A model generated the notes under the pieces. That model worked only from the letters and a program-made list of their open reading frames with translations. It was not told the origin of the DNA and did no database searches. A stretch of DNA of 62,000 bases from positions 12,024 to 74,023 of the forward strand of contig MNCI01035176.1 in assembly GCA_015680685.1 (NCBI GenBank). Direction: 5' to 3'. A program made the translations under genes and the position numbers. This document shows, one piece after another, positions 47,871 to 58,953 of the stretch; position 1 is the first letter of the stretch; each line of letters opens with the position of its first letter. Origin of the DNA: Gnetum montanum. Lineage: Eukaryota; Streptophyta; Gnetopsida; Gnetales; Gnetaceae.

Positions 47871-48830
47871 TCAAGTGCTCATAGAATTAGAGTCTCTACT
47901 AGCTTCTTCTTGAGGGTCTAAAATGCACTTTCACATTCTTTGGTCCAAATCAAAGGAACATCTTTATTTATCAACTTGACCAATAGTTTTATGATCTTAG
48001 AGAAATTCTTTATGAATTGCTGGTAGTAACCAGTGTGTCCAAGGAATGACCAAACATCTTTGATAATTTCTAGTTGATGAGTGATTCCTTGGATGATCCT
48101 TATCTTTGCAGGCTCAACCTCAATCCATTCCTATGAAATTTGATACCCCAATACAGTTCCCTCTTGGACCATGAGATGGCTCTTTTGCCAAATGAACTAC
48201 AAATTACCCCAAATGAACTGCAAATTTATCTCCACACATATTTTTAATACTTGATCAAGGTGGTTCAAGACTTGCTTGAATGTAGCACCATAAGTGGAGA
48301 AGTCATTCATGAGGACTTCCACTTTGCTACCTATTTGCTGCTAAAAGATGCTTAATACTAGGCATTGGAAAGTGGTAGGAGAATTACATAGATCAAAAGG
48401 CATCTTGCAAAATCCAAAGTTCCCAAATGGACTTGTGAATGTTGGTTTGGCCTAATCTTTTGGTGCAATTTGGATTTGGTTATAGCCACTATAACCATCC
48501 AGAAAATTGTAATAGCAATACCTAGATATGGTGTCCAACACCTGATCAACAAATCAAAAAGGAAAATGATCTTTGAATGTTTCCATGTTCAATAGCTTGA
48601 AGTTGATACAAAAAAACCATTTTCCATATCTCTTTGGTACTATGATAAGTGGATTAACCCACTAATTGTCTGCAACAGGGTATACGAACCCTACCTTAAG
48701 GATTTGGTCAATCGTCTCTTTGACAATTTACTTCAATTTTGGGTTCAACCATGGTTGTGGTTGCCTCCTTGGCTTCCAAAATGAATTAGTGTAAATGCAA
48801 TGCTACCATATTCATGGATCAATTCCAGTA
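47871..48830 (-). pseudogene. pol: Athila-like reverse transcriptase
   Basis: Readable blocks: VGFVYPVADNSWVNPLIIVPKR, FCINFKLLN, DHFPF, FLDGYSGYNQIQIAPKD, TFTSPFGNFGFCKMPFDLCNSPTTFQ. The catalytic box reads VLMNDFSTYG, where Athila elements have F(M)DDF, so one Asp is Asn. LGYQIS and FLGHTGYYQQFIKNFSKI follow. Several stops and no frame longer than about 65 codons. Confidence 0.8.
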
Positions 48831-49249
48831 AGTTTAGGATATGACTAAGCAAAGGCTATTAGCCACTTATTAACCACTTTCAACAGTTTTACTTTTTTCT
48901 CAAGAGTAAGTTTGGCATTGAGTATGATTAGCTTGTCATTTTTTAAGAATGCATATTTTAGGTCAACAGGTAGAGTTTTCAACTCTAAGGGCTCTTACTT
49001 AAAACGCTTTGGGATATCCAACTCTTCCCAATTAGTATTAGCATTTTCATCATCAAAGAGTTGATGATGAACTTTCTCTAGTTCATCCATGCTTGTGACA
49101 TAGGCACATTTTAGGCTCTCAATAGGTATCACTGGGTACCCTCTTATTTTGTGGTTGCTACATATAGGCACCTTTGAATATTTGCTTCTTGTGCAAAATT
49201 CTTGCATGTAGAAATAGATGCTTGTTTCACTGCCTAAGGTTTTTGCACA

Positions 49250-49660
49250 TAATTACACCCTGTATTGCTATACACAATGCATGGAACTCATCTCTTCTCT
49301 ATCTTTCCAAATGCATTTTCCTTTGATATCTCTAGGGAGAGATATCTTATGCCCATTTTTACATCCATAGTGCTTAACCATGTCCTTCCCATAATAATTG
49401 GGAAGTCCCCCTTGCAGTTCTCGACCTTGATTACTAGGAGATCAGTAGGATATGATCACCCATAAATAATGGTCATAATGTCTTCGACCAATCCCAATGT
49501 AATAGTGATGGACTAGTCTACAAATTCTAATCTAATATTTCTCTTCTTGAGAGGCAGTAGGTTTCAAGTAGTATACATCTCATGAGAAATCAATTTCATA
49601 CTAGAATCTGAATCAAGAAGAGCTTTATATTGATTCATTCCCAGCAATTTGTAGATAGAT
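49250..49660 (-). pseudogene. pol: Athila-like protease
   Basis: KALLDSDSSMKLISHEMY (about 49640-49580) corresponds to the ALLDLGSS start of Athila proteases, with DLG changed to DSD. It is followed by LEFVD, GLVEDIMTIIYG, DLLVIKVE and PIIMGRTWLSTMD, the conserved end. Confidence 0.7.
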
Positions 49661-50399
49661 AAGAGGACTTCCAAAATCAACTAATTTCCTAAGAAGGTTT
49701 TTAGCCTAAATTCAATCAAATATGACATGGGTGAACATAACAATATAGATTTTGGGAAACACTTGGTTTGAAGGGAACCCGATGAAATGATTTGTAGATG
49801 ATGAAGTAGGAGCAAGGTGATCAGCCACCAGAACTTGTGGATTAATAGGCCTATTGTGTTGGAATAAGGATTTTTCTCAAGCATGAGGTTTCAAACCCCT
49901 CAGTTGATGAACTAGTTGCAGATTGATGGCCCTAGTAGCATTACGTTACTACAACTGGGCTAGAAGTTCACCCTGCATAGATGGAGAAAGAAGTAGTTGG
50001 GTTGAGGATGGAGGAACAGGTGCAAGAATAAGAGGAGGATAAGGATGAAATGTGGCATCCCTCCTAGAATGTGGAGAATGAGCTCTATAATATCCAAGAA
50101 GGTAATAGTGATGTTGGAAAGGTGAAATGCAACTAGAAGAATCATGTGGAGACAATGGTCATTGAACATAATACCCATATGAATCAAGTTACCTATAAGG
50201 GTATTGCTACCTTGGTGGTGGCATCCCCCATGATTGTGGTTGGTGCCATTGTTGATATTACTCATATGGTTGTGGTGGAGTTCCACTTGGATAATATTTT
50301 TGTAGATGATGGAACTACCTAGGATTGCCTTGAAGATAAAATCATTTTCTAGGTTCTTAACTTCTTGCTAGTTATGGATTTAGAGCATACACCCCAGAT

Positions 50400-51480
50400 T
50401 CCTATAAGTGTGATGTAATGAAGCAACATCCCTTAGGATGTTTGTATTGGTAGATGTCACACCCACCATCATCATCTAACTCAATTTCCACAACTTCATC
50501 TACTACAACAATTTTTCCCTTAACCCTTTGATAGGCATGTTTAGCTTCTTTCTGCCTCCTACAATTATGATCACAACTCTACTCTCTTGATTCTTTGGCA
50601 ATTCTCAAAATAGTTTGGAATTTTTCATCCAATAAATTCCACATCTTATTCACCTTAGCCAAAATTTCAGATATAAATTTTTGAATTGGAAAGGTCTTTT
50701 TGTTCATCATCTCATCAAGAGGTGGTTCTTCCTCATTGTTACAAAATCAAACCTCCCACTTTCTAATGGAAGGATCCTTGTTGTATTCCTCTACACTTTC
50801 ATGTTTCCTTAGCTCTCCTTCTTTCGCTACTTGCTCAATTAGCCTTTGGATTTGATGGGCTTGAAGTTCTAATAGTCTCCCTTAGGCCTAGGCCCCAAGT
50901 GTTCTCCTTGTTTCTGATCTAAGTCCACTAATGATATGGCAAATTTTTTTTCCATTGAGAATAACCATGGCCAAGGCATTGATGTATGAATAGTATCTAC
51001 CCATGGCGATGTTCAAGTGTTCATGGTTTTCCTACTTCCATCCTTGGATTTAACTTCTTAGATTAGACACTCTAGAGTATGTTTGATACTTATCATTAAA
51101 TATCTCTAACATTGTACTCTACCTATGGATGGATTCCAGCTCCATGGATGAGTACCAACTTTTTACTTCCTTGATGAGTGTCTTGGGAAATAGCTTTAAT
51201 TTCTACCAATCATTTTGATATTTTGTAAGGCATAGGCATTGTGAAAAGCTTGAAGATGTTTCTATGGATAAAAATTATATTCCCCCTCAAATTTTGGGAT
51301 ACTGTTCATATCAAGTCATATGATCTAATTGTATTTAACATGCCTAGTTGAAATTTTTATGGCCTCTACTATATTTACCATGCTTTAAGTTGCTAGAAAA
51401 GGCTCATCATCATCCTTATTTCATTTTTGTCGATGATGTCCTTCATTATCCCTTCGTTCATTATGGGCCCAATGATAATT
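50400..51480 (-). pseudogene. gag: Athila-like gag, heavily degraded
   Basis: Pieces line up with the gag at 5000-7314: HQGSKKLVLIHG, then after a frameshift SMPWPWLFSMEKKFAIISV, GEHLGPRPKGDY and CDIYQYKHPKGC (counterpart of CDIYIYDHKKGH). No open stretch is long enough to show a whole domain. The plus-strand frames in this range are shadows. Confidence 0.5.
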
Positions 51481-52339
51481 ATTGTTGTATCACTATTCAC
51501 CTCCATCATGGTTGTTCTTTCTGCAACATTTTTTAGAAACAGAAGAGGAAGAAGAAAAAGATGCAAATGAAGAGGATGAAGAGGGAGAAGGACTTCCATC
51601 ACCATGGTGTTTTCCAATTTCCCTTTGGTTGTCATAGCCATATTTGTCAATTTTCTTATCATCTTGATGCTTGTCCAAGCCCCTACCTTAACTACCATAT
51701 TTACCTAAACATGGATTGTTTATAGTAGAATGTAGATTCAAGGCCACATCTCCATCACCAGTAACAAGGGGTGGAGAATTTTCATGTTGAGAGCCCCAAA
51801 AGTGAGGATCCTCATTCTCATCTTGGTTCAGTAGGAACAAGGAATTGGTAAATTATTTTTCCTTCATCAACTCATGGTGCTTCTCCTAGTGTCAATCTCT
51901 CCTATGTTGTGTTTCAATGGGATGGTAGTCTTGGTAGTTATAATCATGCACAACATACTCCTCTTGAAGATCTTGGATGCCTAACTTCTTACGAGTTTGA
52001 AGTAGCATCATGGGCATAGATTGATTGGGAGGCATTACAATGTTGCCTTTCATATCATGCCATCACAGTTGTTCATCCTAATGTAGGATGAAGGTAAAAT
52101 CAAGCATATACTCATCTAGATGAGTATATACCACCTTGCATTCTTGTGGAACTAGTGGTTTAGTATCATCACACCTATGAGAAGAACACATGTTTCAATA
52201 CAAATAAAATATCAATGTGCTTATGTAATTATATTTATTATGAGAATGATATTAACCTTAGGGTTTTTCCAACAATGTTAATAATTTTCACTAAACCTAG
52301 ATAGCACATTTTAACAAAAAAGAGTTCCTGCAACGATGT
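51481..52339 (-). other. leader of the Athila-like element with degraded primer binding site
   Basis: Non-coding between LTR and gag. Right after the LTR end the minus strand reads ATCGTTGCAGGAACTC, alignable to the Athila primer binding site (CGCCGTTGCCGGGGAC) with losses. The acidic/poly-Glu-like frames around 51500-51700 come from GAA/GAG runs. Confidence 0.45.
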
Positions 52340-53460
52340 TGATGATGAGTGGTGAAGGATACACCTACACCCAACCATACGAATCACGAAGCATTCACAC
52401 ATGATCTGGTCAAATTCTGTGGACTCTATGTCTTCCGGTACATTAGTCTTTTAGGAAGTGAAATTTTCCCTAATAGTCACTTGTTGTCTTCTCAATTCCA
52501 CTTGTGGTGCACATGGTATGGTTAAGTGTAATCAAGGCGTATGATATTTATTATTTTATGTTTTATGCACCTAGTGCTTAAAATAGATAATTGAAGTATT
52601 TTAATAACTAATTTAATTTAAGTAATTAAATAATATCTAACTAGTCCAAACATAAGCATCGGGTCCCACTTTCTGTACAAGTTCTGAACCCATGTATCCA
52701 CTATTAGGTTACCAAGCGTTATGCTACTAGGCAAACCAAGCAATAAGGCTGTTGGAATTACCAAGTGATTTGTTTATGCTCAAAGAAGTCATACTTATGT
52801 GCTTAATCTATTTAGCTTAATTAATTAACTAATCACATGAATTATAATTTATCTTAATTACTTACATTATTAATGAAAATAATAAATTCATAAATATATC
52901 ATTAATCTATTCTAAATGCTGCAAGGTTTGATCAAAAGGTTCATCTTTATTACCATTCACATTGGTGTGGTTTAGGTACAATAGTGCTTGAATAAAGATC
53001 CATACACTTTCTGACTCCTACTGTAGACACTTAAAGAAATATTCTAACTCTCAAATGGAAAAACTATAAGAGCTCTACTACAACTATGACATTGAATCCC
53101 CATAAACATAGCAATGAGTGTTTATTTAAAAATTTTATTACTAGGCTACATTGAGAAGGCCCTATAGATGCAGTAAATGCTATGTCAACAAAGCCCCATC
53201 GATGGGGCAACACCATGTAAATAGGGCCCCATCAACAAGGGCCCATCGATGAGGACACATTAATGTGAACATGTCAATGTGACACTGTAACACTCATCAT
53301 CTCCATGAATAATGAAAACTTTTCATCAAGTTCCTTTACAAATTTGGAAAGGTATGGGATTATTGACTAACTCTTGACATAACAAACTAACATAACAAAA
53401 TTAAGTGCCTGAGTGTACAAATCAACACATTAAAAAAATTATGGTGCTTATGAAAAAAAA
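52340..53460 (-). repeat. 5' LTR of the Athila-like element
   Basis: The minus-strand 3' end at 52340 (CATCATCA) abuts the leader. 52345-52430 aligns with 7336-7420 of the other LTR. The region 52560-52900 has the same AT-rich composition as 7780-7870. Around 53175-53255 palindromic CCCCATCGATGGGGC-type words lie upstream of a TATA-like TTTAAATAAACAC (minus, near 53125). The outer boundary is approximate. Confidence 0.6.
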
Positions 53461-53599
53461 TTGAACACCATGACATGATAACTCAAAACTAGATAGCACA
53501 TCCTCTAATGGCATGAAGATGGTTGAGAAGATAACATAGTCCCAAGTGGTGGAAGCAATGGAGGTTCTTAAGGTTTTGAGGAACCTTCATCAACTTTGG

Positions 53600-54560
53600 A
53601 CATGTGTAGTGGCTAAGGCTGCTATGGTTGTCTTGTTGCAACTACAACCTCTTGTGGAAGGAAAAAGGCATTCAATAATGTCTTTATCCTCTCCTCCTTA
53701 CTTTAGGGATCATTCACAATTCACATGGAAATATCCCATAGACATGGCATCACTAGGAATAACTCCTTAACATTGATAAACCAGGTAGTCAACTATTTGC
53801 ATTTGACATCAAATGCATCTGTTGCATTCTGTAGTTCCTAGTAGTCATTCATCCTTCTAGCCAAGTTCTCAATAGTAGATCTTTGATTAGTGTATTTTCC
53901 CTTGAGAACTTCAAGTTTAAAATTTTCCACCATAAGCTTTTGCTTGGTGTCTTTGTGATACTTCAATGTGGCCTCATACAAGAAGTACAAACTGGCCACC
54001 TTCTTCTCTAATTTTGACCATGATCGTTTGATAGTCAACATAGCCAAATTTTCATATCATACATTGGAAAGCTTCATATATTTTGTTATCTTCTCAATTT
54101 GAAACTCCATGTGGATTTCTGCCTTGTTATAGGCATCCATCTCATCAACGATAGGTTGCCAAGCTTCTCTTTCTTGCTGAAGTTTTTGGAGGGTTTCATT
54201 TACTTTTTCCCTCATCAATTGGATGTGCTTTTCATTTACTTCTTTTTATAGACTGACCTAATCTCTATAATGATCTTTTACTCTCTCAAATTTGAAAGCC
54301 TTTGATTTCTAAGAAACTACCTCAATTGTAGTCTTCTGGAAAAGGACACAAACCTCCTTCATGGAGAGGTTTCTATTTTCAATTGCTAATCTCCTTATCT
54401 ATATGTTCACTCTAGCCAGTTACTCCTACTATTGATGGATAAAGTTGATCAATTATTGTTTATGCTCATTAACATTTCATAGGTGATGGTCCTCTGTGGT
54501 TAATTGTACATTCAACTAGTGAGTCTAATCCAAGGCCTTCTGAATTTTATGTTGTGTAGC
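53600..54560 (-). pseudogene. minus-strand coiled-coil reading frame, broken, family unknown
   Basis: One frame is readable with a dozen stops. 54047-53838 is open and rich in Lys/Glu/Leu (SWSKLEKKVASLYFL, DTKQKLMVENFKLEVLKG), preceded by QLMREKVNETLQKLQQERE. Charge and Leu spacing suggest a coiled coil. The end (RSTIENLARRMNDY) resembles, weakly, exon 7 of the antisense gene of C (ESTTYHQYYRDY), so it may be a distant third copy of that gene or simply another coiled coil. Confidence 0.35.
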
Positions 54561-54803
54561 CTCTACCAAGGATCAGTAGAACACTGATGACCTATGAACT
54601 TCCTAGGAAAGAACCCTAACTATCAACACCAAGAGAAGCTACAAGACCCACTATCCCTTTTTTCATATTATTTCCATTTTCTTTTCCTAACAAAGCATCC
54701 AATTTTGAAACTAATTATTTTATCTATTTGCATATGTGTAAAGGTCATCTCTCCAACTAGTGTATGGAATAGGCTAATAATCCAAAACTTGTAATTTTTT
54801 TTT

Positions 54804-54833
54804 GGGGGGGGGGGGGGGGGGGGGGGGCCCCCN
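54804..54833. other. G homopolymer and N at an assembly join
   Basis: 24 G (54804-54827), 5 C and one N. Preceded by a T run. A long G run at a gap edge is more likely a sequencing or assembly artefact than genomic. Frames translated through it should be ignored. Confidence 0.8.
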
Positions 54834-55394
54834 ACATGCCAAAGAGCTACCAAATGCTGGGAATCCTTAGGAACTGCGAATTTAAAAGACCAGGAGAACA
54901 ACAAAGAGCTCAAAATGCTCAAAATTATGATGATAAAACACTCCGATGTAGTAGATCGAGATTGGAAAGAGTGCACGAGTTGGTGTATCTGCTCCAAGGC
55001 TACAAACAAAAAAACAACTGATTAGTATCCAACTTTAACTTAGAAGTATGAGATAAAATTTGGAAATGCACAAGGCGAAGAATTTGAGATTTTTCCATAA
55101 TATTTAAATGGTTAGAGTTGGATGAATTATTTTTCTATTTAAACACTCATCTCAGTATTGAGAAACTATCAAAAATTACAAGTTCATGATCTGTTGCCAC
55201 GAACTTGTAATTTTTGATAGCTTCTCAGTACTGAGATGAGTGTTTAAATAGAAAACTAAAACACTCCAATGGAGATGAATGGAACATAAGGGAATTACCT
55301 CTAACTATAGTTGCTTGTGTTTTTCACAAATCAAATCCCACGTCCATTCCTGCTCTTCACCACCACCATTGTTGCTTCTATTACCACCATTGCT
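54834..55394. other. no gene; contains a long hairpin
   Basis: Apart from the inverted repeat at 55133-55253 I see no feature. A plus-strand frame at 54836-55021 may be a remnant of the NBS-LRR N-terminal part but shows no motif. Confidence 0.4.
55133..55253. repeat. near-perfect inverted repeat, 53-bp arms, 15-bp loop
   Basis: Arms 55133-55185 and 55201-55253 pair at 51 of 53 positions; the loop is 55186-55200. Both differences are transitions. No target duplication is obvious. It could be a foldback element, a small-RNA precursor, or a foldback artefact near the assembly join. Confidence 0.9.
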
Positions 55395-56645
55395 ATGGCT
55401 ACTAATCTCGATGAAGATATCCTTCACAACTTGGAGGCTTAGCATGGGTTGAAAGAAATTGGGCTACTAGAACATGAACGCTATAGGATTCTAATCTCCA
55501 CAAGAAATCAACAAGTGGTGAAAGATATGGGGATGAAAAATGAGTTCTATGCAATGAAATTGCTACCAAAAAAAAGAAGGAAAGACTTGTTCTTGAAACA
55601 TTTGGGAAAATAAGTGCAAATCATTGCTATTGATAAAGATGAAACTATTGATAAGGCTCTGCAATGATCTGGTGGTATGCCCATGGCAGTTATTGCATTG
55701 GCAAGGCCTTTAAACCAAAAGCAGGATCACCATAACTAGGATTCCACCTTGCATAACTAGTGTCATCTCTGTGTGATACTCTACAAGATGCAGTGACTAA
55801 CACAATCAAGCTCAACTATGATGCACTGGATAAGATATGAAATAATGATTCACTTTTATGGAAATCCTAGAGCACTAGCACTAGCAGGAAGATGAAGAAA
55901 TAATAGAAGTAGATCAATTGCTTGGCATGTGGAAGGCTAAGGGCCTAGTTAAGAGGCATGAGGATGGCCGAATAGTTCTAAAATAGTTGTGCAATAGATA
56001 TTTCATATCAATGGAGAAAAACGAGAGCAAACTCATAGTTTATGTTACTGCCAAGATGCAGAATCTAGTTCAAGAGGTGGCCCAGTATATGTATATCTAG
56101 TATGGGGGCACATGCTACAGTAATTTATTCTTATCATCAACATCATTAGATTCACAAGAATATCTACAACCGTGCCCACAAAAGCAATATACTCAAGAAT
56201 ATGCATGCTCATAGTCGCTAAGGAGGGGCCAACATCATGTCCATCCTCTATGTAGAGTCTACTTGCTAAAAAAGATCTCTACATCCTCCAAAATTCTCTA
56301 GATGAGGCCCATGCTCTTCAAGTAAAGCAGCTATGGAACAACAATGCTGTGATAGTCAAGAAGATCCTAAATTTTTCACAAGCTATAGTAGCAAACCTGA
56401 AGCTTCTCAAATTTCTAGACATGTCACACATAAACAAAGTGTTAGAATATGTGTGATGCCTTATGTCCCTAGAATACCTTTATACTAATGTGGGGAAAAT
56501 ACCATCCTAGATAATAGATTTGTAGTAGCTAACCAATTTTTTGATCAGCTAGGAAGGAGTTGAAGATAGCTTAACCAAAAATGTGTTGACGCATAAATTT
56601 TGGATGGACCAATACCTGGAAAAACTCATTTAGGGAAACTATTAT
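55395..56645 (+). pseudogene. NBS-LRR resistance gene fragment, broken
   Basis: The frame from 55395 reads LDEDILHNLEA (kinase-2, LDDIW region), RILISTRNQQVVKDMGM (RNBS-B), YAMKLLP, SGGMPMAVIALARPL (the GLPL motif, with GMPM), IKLNYDALDKI (RNBS-D-like LSYDAL) and VKRHEDGRIVLK. After frameshifts comes a leucine-rich part (VANLKLLKFLDMSHINKV, MSLEYLYTNVGKIP). These are intracellular immune receptors that bind nucleotide and sense pathogen effectors. The P-loop and N-terminal domain are missing, and many stops make it a pseudogene. It is the only host-gene remnant recognised. Confidence 0.75.
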
Positions 56646-57251
56646 CTAGGGTTCCTATCATATGGGTAGGGAAACCTGGAAATAGTCTCAACTGGAGAGG
56701 GCTATGTGATGTTAAATGATTAAATGGGGGCCCTACCCTCTTGTTTTTGCATTGTCATTAGTCATCACAATTCTTTGTCACTTCCTGCCACCATGGTTGC
56801 TATCCATGGTATCCATTTTCAGCATAAAAACCTTGCTATTGTAGGGAAAAAACCTTGTTGATGGCATGGGCTGTTGTATATTGTCATTTGCTGATGTTTT
56901 CCATAGTGTTTTGCCATCATTGATCATGCATGTGTCACTTCTATTGTTAACTTCCACTAACTACCACCTATAGCTACTCACCACCACATGCATTCTTGCC
57001 CCACCTAAAACCTATAATGTGCTATCAACCACTATAGCAGATGTTTCCATTGTAGACATCATTGGTTCATCGATTGTGCACTACCACACACCATCGTTGA
57101 CCTGTCTACTAACGTACATATTATTCTCTATGCATTGTTGCTAACACCACTTGTTTCTAACATCATGGCTATTGTTGCTGATGCACAAGCTTCCACTGTA
57201 TGTTACTTGTAACTATTGATCACCACTGCCACATAATTACCATCACTTGTA
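56646..57251. other. no recognisable feature
   Basis: CAC/CCA-rich sequence between the NBS-LRR fragment and the LTR of element D. No open frame with motifs and no clear repeat. Confidence 0.4.
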
Positions 57252-58953
57252 TGATAATCAAAAATGATAGTGGCTAGAACACTGAGAGGTTTGCAGGAAT
57301 ACATCCTAACCTCAAATTTGTGCAAGGGTCATGTTGGGAAATGTAAATGAGGTGCCCTGAATGGTCTAGTTGATTAGACAAGGACTTACATGGTGTTAAA
57401 ATGACCATGTGTGAAAAGGTTTTATACTATGTTACGCATGGACATCAAGTTTAGCTAAGGTAGAGCATAGCAGGGTGTCGTGGCCTAAGAACAATGATGT
57501 AAACATGCAAATATGTATTAAAAATCAAGAAAATATAAGTATTATGCTAAATACCAAAGAGAAATGCTTGAGAAATGCAATAGAATTTGAGAACAAAAAT
57601 GCACCACCCAAAAAGGAGGAGTGTAGCCAATTCCAAAAGGGTCTCAAAAGGTACATAGTGTACAATAGGTGCAGTGGGAGCATAGTCACAGTCTTGGTGG
57701 TGTCAGTCTGTGAAGTATGGTGCTTGCTGTGATACACTACACCTACTCGATTGGTTACCACGGTGTACTAGGCAATGTTCTATAGGGCTGCAACAAGGTT
57801 GTGGTGTACCATGCAGTGTAGGGTTGCAATGGGATCATGATGTATCATGCGGTACAAGGATACCTCTCTACGGATGTGGTGTGTTCTAGGTCTCATTCGC
57901 CCATGGAGCTAAGTGCCAAGATGCCAAAGTGCCAAATGCCAAATGAAAATGCCAATTGCCCCACTAGTGAAAAATGGAAGCTAACTCAACCCCTTGAAAC
58001 ATTAGAGCAAAGGGGCATTTATATGGCTATGGTTAGCCAAAAATGTAGATTGGGCACCACATGGTAGTGCAATAGGTGGAACCATAAGAAAAAATTCAAA
58101 AACTTTTCTAAGTTCAGAGGTGACTAGAAAAAGTTCAAAAAAATTTCTAACTATAGCCACTACACTCATTCTGTGTTATGTGCAAGACATGGGACACTAC
58201 CTGCTACGCTCGTCCCATGTTATGTGGGGTACACAGGATGCTAGCTACTACACTCATCCCATGTTACATGTGGGACATGGGACATTGGCTACTATGCTCA
58301 TCCCATGTTACATGTGGGACATAAGACATTGCCTACTACACTTGTTCCATGTTACGTATGGGACACAGGACGTCGACTACTACACTTGTCCCATGTTACG
58401 TATGGAACATGAGAAACTCCCTGGGAATAGGGCATAGCATGGACACTTAAAATAGTTTGATGAAGACTATAATCCTTGTTCTTGTTATGCTAGCTATGCT
58501 TTGGAGCGTAATAGGAGGGGTGGCCTTAGGAGTTAGAAAATCTACCAAATACCTCTTTCATGCTAAGCTAGCTTAATAGCTTTTTGCATGACACTTAGGC
58601 AAAATTGGCTACTAAAAAGTGTGCTACGTTGGTTATGCTCTAGAGAATAGTAAAACACTTAGAAAAATTTCCATGCAACTGTTGTTGACACTTAAAAAAT
58701 TTGAAAAATAGACCTTGATGCATGTTACAATAGGGAGCATAGCACCAACACTTAGAAAAAATTGGCAACTTTTGACACTTAGAAAAATTTGCAAAAAGTG
58801 CCATTATTCTAACACTTAGAAAATTTTTGCAAATCTAGTGGTTGGAGTTGACTACACTCAACACTTAGAAAAATTTGGACAAAGTTCCACCATTTTGATA
58901 CTTAGCCAAATTTGTAGTCAAGATGCTGAGACCTAAAATTTTGTGGTGTTTCA
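57252..58953 (-). repeat. 3' LTR of minus-strand element D
   Basis: On the minus strand starts TGAAACACCACAAAATTTT at 58953, directly after the PPT. It contains the reiterated AAATTTTTCTAAGTGTT words of LTR B, a TATAAAT at 58023-58017, and near its end GTCCTTGTCTAATCAAC / GGGCACCTCA, matching the U5 of B and C. The far end at 57252 is set by alignment to the length of U5 in C. Confidence 0.8.
58157..58412. repeat. 44-bp tandem repeat, about 5.8 copies, in LTR D
   Basis: Units start at 58157, 58201, 58245, 58289, 58333 and 58377, each like CTACTACACTCATCCCATGT followed by TACATGTGGGACA... . Units differ by a few transitions. The array is absent from the other LTRs. Confidence 0.92.

Noticed and set aside
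51393-51698. Minus-strand frames rich in acidic or Ser/Pro residues
   Set aside because: Produced by GAA/GAG/CTT runs at the leader of the Athila-like element; overlapping frames give equally biased products.
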